From NCBI GenBank assembly GCA_947646735.1, contig CANTFK010000865.1, positions 1 to 64,000 of the forward strand: a stretch of DNA of 64,000 bases, written 5' to 3'. The notes below the pieces were generated by a model. It was not told the DNA's origin. It was given only the letters and a program-made list of their open reading frames with translations, and did not search any database. Made by a program: the position numbers and the translations under genes. Source of the DNA: Peronospora farinosa (lineage: Eukaryota; Oomycota; Peronosporomycetes; Peronosporales; Peronosporaceae). Shown piece by piece: positions 10,015 to 21,283 of this stretch (its first letter is position 1; every line of letters starts with the position of its first letter).

Positions 10015-11377
10015 TCTGCAGACCCTCTTCGACGCGGCGATGACAAGATTTTTGGATGAACGCCAAGTACCGCAGGCACACTCTAACGGGAGTGTAGCAG
10101 GAGGAAGACCAGAGGCGCAAAGGATGACCGCTCACCATGACCAACACTCAGTCATACAAATGCCAAGGGGCCACACGATGACCGACGTCGATATGGAATC
10201 CGTCGGTTCCTGTGAGTTCGACCCTGACAACATGGATTTGAGGGGACCTCAGTCGATGATGGCGAACGCAGCGCTGGGACAGATGCCAAATATGGTCCCT
10301 CGCATCAAACTATCGGCGACCTCGGACCTTAAAGAATTTCATGGAAGAGACCAAGACGAAGAAAGAGCGCGCAGCTGGGTATCAACGGTCAAGACGGCAT
10401 TTATAAGAGACCAAGCACCAGATGATGAACGATGTCTCGTTTTTGGAGGATTGCTGACTGGACCGGCACAGAATTGGTACCGTCAACTGGGTCGCTCGGT
10501 ACGAGGAAACTGGAAGGACTTAATCCAAGAGTTCATGATTCGGTTCTGTGGCACGGGGGTACCGGTCGCCCGCCAGTACTACCATGCGAAGAAAAGGTCG
10601 GAAGAGACCCCGCTGGATTATCTGTACCGCCTGAATGTGCTTGGACTCAGGGCGAAGATGAAGATTAAGGATGGGTCGCCCAAGATTCAGAAGGATCACG
10701 TCGATCACTACATTTTGACGGTGGACGACCCGGAGCTAGCAGACAAGTTGACTATGTTGCGTCTGGCGGACGTGGAAGAATTGGAGGAAGTATTGACAGC
10801 ATGTCAGCGGACGAAGGCACGACGAGGCAAGATGTTGTTTGGATCAAACAAGTTTCTTCAGAAGGCACCGGCACTACCAGAGAGGCCGAGAGATATGAAT
10901 CGCCGCTCCATACATGCAGTACGGACGCCCCTGGAAGACTCGAGCTCTGGAGATTCCAGCCCAGACTCTTCGGAGAACGAAGGAGATCTAAGACGAGTCT
11001 ACCTTATGGAGCAAGAAGCGGGGAGGGACCCAAGTGGGAGGTTCTCAACGAATCTACGAACTAGGGTGGCCGACCAACATCGCCAGGCAGTAGACCAGCG
11101 ACCCGGCCCATCATCAGCGACCCCAAACACGAGATGTGCATATTGCGGGTCCAAGAAACATGGAGATCTGAATTGCTGTAAAAGATTGACCTGCGACCGC
11201 TGTGGAAGGAAGGGTCACCCATCAGATCGCTGCCTGTTTGTGTGCCGGGGTTGTGGAGAGATTCACGAGATTGGGAAGTGCCAGATGGAGGAGTTCTATA
11301 ATTTGTTCCGTCAATGGTACAACCCAGCCAAGCATGCAGGGATGTTCCCGGAGAAACTCGAGAAGATGGCAAATTAG
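9924..11377 (+). pseudogene. gag2: capsid-nucleocapsid ORF of element A, frameshifted
   Basis: Retrotransposon Gag (capsid) protein. The capsid-like part has FHGRDQDEERARSWVSTVKTAF, then CLVFGGLLTGPAQNWYRQLG and YYHAKKRSEETPLDYLYRL blocks typical of Ty3/Gypsy Gag. Two nucleocapsid zinc motifs follow (CAYCGSKKHGDLNC and CDRCGRKGHPSDRC, both C-x2-C-x4-H-x4-C), then a third Cys cluster, CRGCGEIHEIGKC. The ATG is taken at 9924 by analogy with B. A run of nine G at 9981-9989 (seven in B) shifts the frame, leaving an open part from 10040 on. Confidence 0.85.
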
Positions 11378-14300
11378 GACGCTCGCCAGGTTTGAATCTG
11401 GTACGAGCCGAGCGTTCTAATTGTTGCATCTTTGCATATGTGGAGAAACAGCCCAAGGAGGGGACGGGTATTCCAGTTAAGATTGGAAATATATCGAAGA
11501 TTGGAAATTACCCTGTGGTCCATGTTGCTTCTTTGAATGAACCTAATAGTTTTGTTCGAGAAAGTTCAGTAATGGAGTTGGACTTATTGCCAGGCGAGTC
11601 TAGGGGGTACTGGAAATACCACGCCCCTACTAAATGGTTCAGGCAAGCGAAAGCCTCTGGAAAGGTCAACAACGACCATGCAAATTTGTTGTTCGATACT
11701 GGTGCCGAGATATCCATTCTGGATATCGCCTTTGCTCGTAAGGTAGGCTGCCAAATTGATGAAAGTGAACGACAAGAATGTATTGGTATTGGGGAAGCCG
11801 TATACACCACGGAGGGACGCACTCGCATCAAGGTCACTCTGAATGGGAACTTGGTGTACATCTTTAAGGTGTGGGTAGGCCCTATGGTAGGCCAAGATGC
11901 AATTTTGGGGATGGACTTCATGGTCCCAGCCGGTATCCGGTTAGACTTGGCCGACGGAACTCTTTGCCTCCCCGATGAGGTCAGGGTACAGTTGACTGGG
12001 CGAAGGACACTGTATAATACTCGAGTATCGGATGTGAAATTGGGTCGGTATGTACAGATATCCGTTGGAGGATGTACGGAAGTGCCTCTCAAAAGGTCGA
12101 CCTCAGAACAGTGGAAATTGTGGGTCACGAGAGGTGAACGATGGGTGACCACCATGATACAAGGGATAGGGCGTCGACCGATTTTGAAGATAACCAATGT
12201 CAGCCCTCGCCCCTTAACATTGCATGAAGATACCAAGGTAGGTATGTGGTTGACTAGGGAGCAAGTTCCGAGAACGCCAGGGTTTGTCTCGGTAGGCTCT
12301 CGAAGATATGCGGAATGGCTAAATCTGGCTTATGAATCTACCACCGACCAAGTCGACCATCAGGTCGACCCAACGGAAGAGGAAGAGGGGCCACTAGTGG
12401 AGAGACCAGAGTATAAGACTCCGTCACACATCTTACAGCGACCAGCAGGCCCCAACCCCAATGATGAATATAACACACCAACCGGTACCCGACAGAGAAG
12501 AACAACCGTGCGAAGAGAGGGTGAATTGGCAGGAGGGGACCGCCCAAAAGCGGAGTGTATTTGAAGAAGACCTACATGCAGTGACCACCACCAATGAGAA
12601 GGAAGCCAAACTGGTAGACTTGTTACAGGCAGATGACCAGGTGTGTTCTTTCGAGAGTGGGGAACTTTGGGCCGAGGACATAAGGCCAAGGTGGGCGGTC
12701 GTACCGGAAGTGGACCCCTCATCCGAAGGCATTGCGTTAGAAGATATACAGATTCCAGATCCAGATGGGAACACTCCCGAAGAGGTGGACCGGTTGCGAC
12801 AAATAATATGGAAGAAACGACATCTGCTGATGGGCAAAGGTAACGCCTTACCCCCGGCCGCCCGAGGAGCGATATGCGATATCGATGTAGGGAACGCAAG
12901 ACCGATCGCGCAACGCGTACGAAAGGTGGCCCCTCAATTCAGAGAGAAGCTAGCCGACCTGATCAAGGGACTGTTATCAGCAAAGATCATTCAGCCTTCC
13001 ACCTCGCCATGGGCCAGCCCAATTGTAATTATCGTGAAGAAGAATGGGGTCGATATTCGATTGTGTATCGACTATCGGTTGGTGAATGATCTTACCCAGC
13101 TCATGGTATACCCGATGCCGTTGATTAACGAATTACTGGAAGACTTGGATGGAGCTTTATGGTACTGTTCTCTTGATATGGCGAGTGGTTTTTGGGTCGT
13201 CAGTATGACCGAAAGGGCGAGATTAATCTCAGCTTTCGTTACTCCACTGGGATTATTTGAATGGCTTCGGATGCCTTTTGGGCTTAAGAATGCGCCTCAG
13301 ATATATCAAAGGTTGTTGGATAATGCGTTATATGGATTCTTACGGATTTCGCCAGGGGCGGCCACAGAGGAAACAGAGGATTTGTTCGCAACAGGGGAAC
13401 CCGATGCAAAATCAGGTCTCTCTGTATTGGGTCGACGATCATACATTGACGATATACTTGTGCCGGCCGAATCGTGGGACGTATTATTCCCGAAAGTGGA
13501 GCGGCTGCTAGACGTGTGTGACTATTGGAATTTGTCGGTCAGTGCCGTCAAGAGTACGTGGGGATGTCGGAAGGTCGAGTATCTTGGACATCGAGTTTCC
13601 AAAGGGGGACTAGAGGCCCACCCAAAAGATCTTCAGTCTTTGGTCGACCTACCTCTACCGACAACACTGAAGGCTATGCAGTCCTTTCTAGGAAGCCTAA
13701 ATTACTACAGCAGGTACATCGAAGATTATGCCATATACGCGTCGATCCTTTACGAACTGAGAGAGGTGGATTTTCACGCTTGGAGGTGCAAATTGAAGGC
13801 TAACGAGGAAGTGGCGGCCCAGGAAGACGACGAAGAAAAATGGTCGAAGGTACAAGTAGCGTTTGCCATGCTCAAGAACAAGATTGCTATGGCGCCCATC
13901 CTACGACATTTCGACCCGGCTAGAGAGGCGGTCATCATTGTCTACGCAAGTGATTGGGCTATTTCGGCGTCGTTGGTGCAAAATTACGACGGCCTGTATA
14001 TGCCGGTAATGTTTACGAGCCGAACCCTCAAGTCAAACGAGGTGAACTATAGCACAGTGGAAAAGGAAGTGCTGGCGTTGTTACGGATATTGGAAACTTG
14101 CTTCACGATGTTGGTCACCCGACCGCTCAAAGTTCTGACGAGGCATTCTACACTAGCCTGGCTAGTAAAGTCTTCGGGGTTGCAAGGTCGCTTAGGAAAC
14201 TGGGCCGCTCTGTTGTCACAGTGGACTTTGGAGATTGTGAAATGCAAGAAAGGCGAGGACCAGGTACTGGGGGCGTTAGCAGCCAGCATCACGCCTCGAG

Positions 14301-16588
14301 AGAATGTGGACTCAATTCTGTCGTCAATTGCGCCCAAGAAGCAATCCAGGCAAGTGGTCGACCTACCGATGCCCACAGTGGAACTAAATGAAGAACTGTA
14401 TGTGATGAGTTTCGATGGGTCGGCCCGGGTGAAACAAGGGGGAGGTGCCTGCAGCGCTATTGTATGGAGACTCCCTGCATGGACTATAGTCACCGCTGCA
14501 TCGAAATATCTCGACAAGTCTACGGTGAATGAAGCTGAATATGAGGGCATGTTACTGGGCCTTAACCTGTTGGAGCCAATGGAGCGACGGCGTTTGATTA
14601 TTTGTGGAGACTCCAATCTGGTTATAAGACAGATGCGTGGAGAGATTGAATGCAAAGCTTCAGGTTTGTCCCCGTTGCGGGCCAAGGCGTTGAGTAAACT
14701 CCAGTCGTGGCCCAACCAGGCAGTCCTACATGTGAAACGAGACTGGAATCAGAGCGCAGACCAGTTGGCCAGTACAGCTTTACATCAGCAGCAAGGGGTC
14801 GAGTCGATACCAAGAGGAGAGTGGTCAGGTCTAGAAACAATCAATCGGCTGCCAGAGGTGTTGGTCCCTAGAGACCGGGGTCAGTCGGTCAAGGTATCTG
14901 CGGTGACGAGATCACGGTTCCCCGTCAGAATATCGAGAGAGGTCATGCAAGAAGATGTGGTACAACAACTCCGGATGGATAGGATCCGAGATGCGCAAGA
15001 AGAGGAGAGCTGGGTACGCGAGTTGAAGGCATGTTTGAAGGGAGACTGGAAATACTTGTCAGTGGAAGCGGCCAGAAACTGCAGCAAAATGTCGGAGGAT
15101 TACGAGATAAGTGAAGAGGGACTGCTGGTGTACTGCCCCGGCCAGAGAATCAAGGGAGACGACCGAGACATAACTGCCAGATTGGTGATACCTGAGAGTC
15201 TCCAAGCCGACGTCCTCCATCATTATCATACGAGTTTGGAAGGCGGCCATCAGGGGATCGGGTGTACTTATCATCGGATCCGACGATATTGTCATTGGAG
15301 GGGTCTGTTCCGGAGTGTTCAGAAATATGTGGGTCAGTGCATGGATTGTGAGACTGGGAAAGGGAGGCCCACTTTACAAGGGAAGTCTCCGGGGAATGTT
15401 GAAGCGACGTACCCCTTCCAAATTATCGCGATGGACCACATACCATCTCTCCCCAAGTCGCATAAAGGAAATACGGAACTACTGATCTGGGTCGACCTGT
15501 TCACAGGTTATGTGATGGCTAAAGCAAGTGCGTCACGGACAGCCCAGACAGTAGCTGAAGGATATGAAGAATGCGTTTTCCGCCGTTTTGGTGCCAGTGA
15601 GACGATCCGTCACGATCGGGAACCGGGGTTTATGTCGGACTTCTTCCGAGCGTTCAGTCGTATGGTGGGTCAACGTCAGAGAGCGACCATGGCCTCCCGA
15701 CCTCAAGCGAACGGCACTGCGGAGAGAATGGTCCAGACTCTAACAAGATCGCTCAAGATGTACGTAGCCGACGTGGGACAGCGAGACTGGGATGAATACA
15801 CGGAACGGTTAACGTTCGCGTTAAATACGGCTCAAGACAGAGTACGTGAGGAAACACCGTTCTATCTGGTACATGGATGGGATGCTAGGACCACTCTTGA
15901 GACTATGTTACCGGTGGTGAACACTCGACGTCGAGAATCAGGACCTCGGAGATGGAGATATCGGATTGAGAGTCACTATCAGCGAGCAAGAGACCAAGTC
16001 AACGAGAATTTACGGGCGGCTAGTCAGGCTCGGGTGCAAGCACAAAATGAAGGGGTAGTCGGCCACGAAATTCAGCCAGGGACCCGGGTATGGCTATACT
16101 TAGACCGAGTGAAGGAGGGGTATGCCAAAAAATTGGCCCACCTATGGCACGGACCGTTCCGAGTTCAGGAGTTAGTTGGAGATCATGCGGTACGTCTGGA
16201 GTTAAGAGGTACAGAATACAGACTATTCCCAATCGTGCACATCTCCAAGCTCAAGCCCGTCAGAGAGTTCCCCGATCGACCGAACAGCGAGCTGAAAGTG
16301 GATGGAACAGATCGAGTCGACTTCGATGAATGTCTGTTACCAGAAGACAGCTGGGTGCGGGAATTGGAAGAGGGCGAGTATGAAGTCGAAGAAATTTTAG
16401 AGAGTCGTACAGGCAAGAAGACTCGGTATGGGAGGCAACAACGAGAATTCCTCGTGCAATGGAAGGGACACCCTGCCCCCTCGTGGGTGGACGAAGTGGA
16501 TCTGAATTGCGGAGCCTTACTCCGGGACTTCGAGCGCAAGAAGACAAGCCATAACCGCTTCGAAGTAATGCAAAGCCATGAAAACTAG
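11314..16588 (+). pseudogene. pol of element A: PR-RT-RH-aRH-IN-chromodomain, one frameshift
   Basis: Aspartic protease: LLFDTGAEISIL and AILGMDF (11685-11925). Reverse transcriptase: IRLCIDYRLVND, MPFGLKNAPQIYQRL and catalytic YIDD at about 13443. A first RNase H/connection lacks an obvious catalytic set. A second, archaeal/plant-type RNase H (about 14400-14790) has the full D-E-D-D set: FDGSAR, NEAEYEGMLLGL, CGDSNLVIRQM, NQSADQLAS. Integrase: H-H-C-C zinc finger (15220-15360), Asp in AMDHIPS, Asp in HDREPGF, Glu in GTAERMV. A C-terminal chromodomain (about 16375-16545) has EYEVEEILESR and FLVQWKGHP. It overlaps the end of gag2 in another frame. One inserted A near 12445 (ACCAGCAGG versus ACCGCAGG in B) splits it; the 1,375-codon part from 12461 to 16588 is intact. 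Confidence 0.95.
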
Positions 16589-17909
16589 CCGGTGGTAGCA
16601 AGTTTCTTGGAAGGTGGACCGAGTCCCTCAATGGTCGGCCCAGCCCCTCGTTGGAAGACTTGGGTCGCCTGCGGGGCGGCCTTGAACTTCCAAGAGTTAG
16701 GGATATAGGAGAATGGAGAACAAAGGAGGGAGATTACCAAGATCAATCAGAACAGAGGGAAACATGGCAAGAGAAAGAAGATGTACAAGCACACAAAATA
16801 GGATCGAAGGGAAAAGAAGATTCATGTTCAAGGGAAGACCTAAACGGAGGGCCCAAACTTGCCTTTGAGGCGTGGAACTAGAGCGCCAGGATGGGGCACA
16901 GAAGACAAACGATACTGGTTGAGCCACGGCCACGCAGAATCCTACACCCGAAGGGCCTCAAGCAGGTCGACTGGGTCCGACCCCTCTTCACGACCAGGGA
17001 ACCAATAAACCACACGGCGGGTTCGAGGAAGATAACGGAAGAAGGGGTCCAGGAAAATGTCGAGATCGCAGTGGCCCCTGCTCATCCCAATGAAGATAAA
17101 GTCGACCACCTCCCGCCACGCTCGAGTCGCCCGATTCCGAAGCTTCTTCCGCGCGTTGTAGTAGGACGCGAGGAAAGAATTCGCGCGCGCTTGGTCTTTG
17201 GAGATCCACAAGCAGTGGGTTGCCTCCCAAAGAGCTTGACTATGCTCTTCGTCAAACTGGATGTAGGCCGCTGCCAACTGGGCGAACCAGCCAACCGGTC
17301 GGAAGGAAACGGGCTGCATGGGAACACGAGCTTCCACCCAAGGTTCCGCCGCTAGCAATCTCTGGATCATTGGAGGGTTCACCAACGACCTCTTCCATTT
17401 GGGGGGACGGTCGAGGTTTCCGTCCGGAGGGCCAAACCAACCCCAAGGTAGATCCAGCTGGTCGATCAAGTCTGTGGAAGACATTGTAACAATGCACCAC
17501 GAATTGACCAGGTCGACCGGCCAAGGTGCCACTTCCGCAGCGGAGAAGGTCTTCGACTGCATGTACCCGGGGATCATGGCGTCTCTGGGAAGCAGGCTGG
17601 AGTCGGCCAGAAGGGGCGAAGTGTTGTCCGCGACAGTAGGCGCGCTCTGTTTTTCTCCGCAGACGACTCGGTCTCCGAGTCCGATGTCCCGAACATCGCC
17701 CGTTTCAACAGAGGCCGGTAGCCGAGGTGGCCCTCGATGGAGGAGCGGACGTCGGCGGAAGACGTACAGGGTTCGCACTGGCGGGGCGCCGACTAGCAGA
17801 ACGAGACTTGGCCAGAGCCGCCCGAAGGGTCTCGCTGTCGTCGCTGAGGTCGTCGTCCGAAGACTCAAGCACGACAGGCGAACGACCACCAGAGACCGCC
17901 GACAGCGGT
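16589..17909 (-). pseudogene. Antisense ORF of element A, C-terminal part
   Basis: Between the pol stop (16588) and the B insertion the coding strand is the minus strand. The frame 17889-16942 ends in the conserved C-terminal region: WCIVTMSSTDLIDQLDLPW, then WFGPPDGNLDRPP, then an all-helical part with HCLWISKDQARANSFLASYY and a final FLDPFF..LP.TRRVVYWFPG. The acidic stretch VVLESSDDDLSDDSE lies upstream in another frame (17909-17705); a missing C near 17711 relative to B causes the shift. The six-G run at 17401-17406 (six C on the coding strand) keeps the C-terminal frame open here, where B has seven. No known domain. Stop at 16942, about 350 bp from and facing the pol stop; 16589-16941 is a convergent spacer. 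Confidence 0.7.
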
Positions 17910-19014
17910 GTGGTGGAGTGGGTTCTCAAAATTGTATGATGAGACCCCAAACCACTCACTGTGCCGGACTGCCGACTGTCGGATGGGGTACCCCGATGCC
18001 GCGTATGAACCTTCTCTCACCTTGTGTACCCGTCGGCTGGCGGGTTGCACTCTTCGGAGGACTTGGTGACGATGTAGATGTCTGCCTTGAGGGAGGTAGA
18101 CCTGGGGGGGCCTCGAGTGGATATGCTTCACTCGGTGGGCCGGTAGGTGGCCACTCGATCGACCTTGTCGAGAGTGGACTTAGAGCCAAATTCTTCAGGG
18201 GCGCTTGTCGTCCCTGGCCTTTTCCTTCTGTTTCAGGGGTATTAACCACCTGACCTTTACGTTGCTCCCGGACCTTGAGGTGAGGGAGACCGCTTCCGAT
18301 AGCGGGTCTTGGGGGGGGGGGTGTTGCTACTCGAACGAGCTCACAGGCCAAATATATCCTGGAGCTCTATTCGCACTTGAACTTCGCTACACAACTGTCT
18401 TCGACGGGGGGCCAAAATATATCCCTTCCCGGGACAGTGAGTAACTTAGAACAAGTCCTTCTTGGGTGACGGAGTCGTGCCACGTAGATCGCAAATTGAG
18501 TAGTATTTAATATAGTCCTATCCTTTTACCTCCTTTACTCTATCCTTGCCTGAAGCTCTGATTCCTTGCGTCGACTAGTCTGATCCTTTTATTAACTGGT
18601 CCGGAGTGGCTGAACCCCGAGGGGCCGAGGTCGACCAATGAGGGACCCAGGTCGACCAATGAGGGACCCAGGTCTACCGATGAGGGACCGGGTCGACCAA
18701 TGAGGGACCCAGGTCTACCAACGAGGGACCGGGTCTACCGACGAGGGACCCAGGTCTACCAACGAGGGACCCAGGTCTACCAACGAGGGGCCAGGTCGAT
18801 CAATGAGCGGCCATGATCAACTCCCTTTGGTACCGGTTAACCGGTACCCTGATACTGATTTTTCTTCGGCGGATCCTGCGGATTGTCCTCCACCAACGGT
18901 CGCTCCCCTTCGAGGCCCCTGTCTCTCTGGTCCCCTGTCCCTGACCCACGGCCTATACTCCGAATCCAACTGGAGTCTGGGACCCCCACATCACAAAATT
19001 AGCACTTCACCACA
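17910..19014 (-). repeat. 3' LTR of element B
   Basis: 1,105 bp, in plus-strand reading TGTGGTGGAG to CTTCACCACA. Contains the tandem block 18625-18805 and a G homopolymer at about 18311-18320. In plus-strand direction the antisense ORF is already open from 18803, inside this LTR. Confidence 0.93.
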
Positions 19015-20930
19015 GCCGCCCCCTGCACTTGCTCAACCGTACAACGGATTGATCACGCGCATGTCTTCACTTCCTTCGTCACGTAGGTCCTTTACTGTCC
19101 CCTTTGTTGCTCATCCATCTCTAACTCGTGTCTGTCCAGCCATGTCTTCCCCTGGTTCTGACCCACCGTCTGCTGACCCACCGTCCGCTGATCCACCGTC
19201 TGAAGAGCCGACCTCGGTCGCCCCAGCGCCTTCAATCACCCCTGGTTCTAACCCCCCATCTGCTGACCCACCGTCCGCTGACCCACCGTCTGAAGAGGCG
19301 ACTTCGATCGCCGTCGCGCCTTCGGTTGCCTCTCCATGTAGAGGGGTGTCCTTGGCCGACCTTCCCGGGCCGGTGTCTCCGCCGTTGAGTGCTGCTGAAA
19401 CTGTTGTCGTTCACAGCTCTCCTGTTTCCACCGCTTTGCCTCCTGTCGAGACAGCAGATGCTCCTGTCACGCTGGCCTCCATGGTTGACCATCCGTCTTC
19501 CGTACCCGTCAACGTACGGGCAGCTCTGCAGGAACTGCAAGCTCTCGCGGACGCCCATTCCCGACGCATCGAAGACTGCGAGGGTCGGCTAGGTGTCCTT
19601 CCCCCTTCGGCCACCTTGTTGGCCACTCGTTGTGAGCGGTTGAAGGAGACATTGCGCGACAATTCTCGGCTGGTGGCTCAACTCCGCGAAGCTCTCCAGC
19701 GCGAGACTGCTCTGGTGGACCGTCTGCGATGGAAGGTCGACCACATCCGAAGCCGGTACTCGCTTCTCGCCGCAGAGCTCGACCATGTCGACTTCTCCGA
19801 CGGGCCACCTCCGGGACCAGCTCCTCCTTCGGCAGCTTCGCCCCCGGCCGCATGTTCCCCTTCGAGGCCGGCGAAAGCTCTTGGTAAACGGTCCCGGCGG
19901 CCGTCACCCCGGGTACCCGCCAAAACCTCCAGGCTTTCGAAGCCCGACGCCTCTGCGATACCACTGTCGGCGGTCTCTGGTGGTCGTTCTCCTGTCGTGC
20001 TTGAGTCTTCGGACGACGACCTCAGCGACGACAGCGAGACCCTTCGGGCGGCTCTGGCCAAGTCTCGTTCTGCTATTCGGCGCCCCGCCAGTGCGAACCC
20101 TGTACGTCTTCCGCCGACGTCCGCTCCTCCATCGAGGGCCACCTCGGCTACCGGCCTCTCGTTGAAACGGGCGATGTTCGGGACATCGGACTCGGAGACC
20201 GAGTCGTCTGCGGAGAAAGACAAGAGCGCGCCTACTGTTGCGGACAACACTTCGCTCCCTTTGGCCGACTCCAGCCTGCTTCCCAGAGACGCCATGATCC
20301 CCGGGTACATGCAGTCGAAGACCTTCTTCGCCGCGGAAGTGGCACCTTGGCCGGTCGACCTGGTCAATTCGTGGTGCATTGTTACAATGTCTTCCACAGA
20401 CTTGGTCGACCAGCTGGATCTACCTTGGGGTTGGTTTGGCCCTCCGGACGGAAACCTCGACCGTCCCCCCCAAATGGAAGAGGTCGTTGGTGAACCCTCC
20501 AATGATCCAGAGATTGCTAGCGGCGGAACCTTGGGTGGAAGCTCGTGTTCCCATGCAGCCCGTTTCCTTCCGACCGGTTGGCTGGTTCGCCCAGTTGGCA
20601 GCGGCCTACATCCAGTTTGACGAAGAGCATAGTCAAGCTCTTTGGGAGGCAACCCACTGCTTGTGGATCTCCAAGGACCAAGCGCGAGCGAACTCTTTCC
20701 TCGCGTCCTACTACAACGCGCGGAAGAAGCGTCGGAATCGGGCGACTCGAGCGTGGCGGGAGGTGGTCGAATTTATCTTCATTGGGATGAGCAGGGGCCA
20801 CTGCGATCTCGACATTTTCCTGGACCCCTTCTTCCGTCATCTTCCTCGAACCCGCCGTGTGGTTTATTGGCTCCCTGGTCGTGAAGAGGGGTCGGACCCA
20901 GTCGACCTGCTTGAGGCCCTTCGGGTGTAG
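18803..20930 (+). pseudogene. Antisense ORF of element B (coiled-coil protein, one frameshift)
   Basis: Open from 18803 to 20620, continued in the next frame to a stop at 20930: about 709 codons in all. Start candidates are 18803 (in the LTR), 19061 and 19142. Order: proline/serine-rich N-terminus with DPPSADPPSADPPSEE repeats (about residues 115-170); coiled coil (about 235-330); basic stretch (GKRSRRPSPR) that could be a nuclear signal; acidic SSDDDLSDDSE; then a globular C-terminal part rich in Trp and helix. No domain is recognised. The break is a run of seven C at 20465-20471, six in A. It runs opposite to gag-pol and converges with pol. It could be a Gag-like accessory, a regulator or a captured host gene; I cannot tell. 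Confidence 0.75.
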
Positions 20931-21283
20931 GATTCTGCGTGGCCGTGGCTCACCCAGTATCGTTTGTCTTCTGTGCCCCATCCTGGCGCTCTAGTTCCAC
21001 GCCTCAAAGGCAAGTTTGGGCCCTCCGTTTAGGTCTTCCCTTGAACATGAATCTTCTTTTCCCTTCGATCCTATTTTGTGTGCTTGTACATCTTCTTTCT
21101 CTTGCCATGTTTCCCTCTGTTCTGATTGATCTTGGTAATCTCCCTCCTTTGTTCTCCATTCTCCTATATCCCTAACTCTTGGAAGTTCAAGGCCGCCCCG
21201 CAGGCGACCCAAGTCTTCCAACGAGGGGCTGGGCCGACCATTGAGGGACTCGGTCCACCTTCCAAGAAACTTGCTACCACCGG
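20931..21283. other. Convergent spacer between antisense ORF and pol of B
   Basis: Non-coding 350 bp between the two facing stop codons, nearly identical to 16589-16941 of A. It should hold the 3' ends of both transcripts; no clear poly(A) signal stands out. Confidence 0.5.

Noticed and set aside
17318..18253. Plus-strand 311-codon ORF over the A antisense region and B LTR
   Set aside because: It crosses the exact A/B insertion junction at 17910 and is opposite the conserved frame, so it is a chance product.
18803..20620. 605-codon ORF as a captured host gene outside the elements
   Set aside because: It starts inside the LTR and the same sequence is present in A, so it belongs to the element.
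19678..20652. Minus-strand 324-codon ORF opposite the B antisense ORF
   Set aside because: Long only because the G+C-rich region has few stops; no repeats, domains or start context, and the plus frame shows the coiled coil and matches A across indels.
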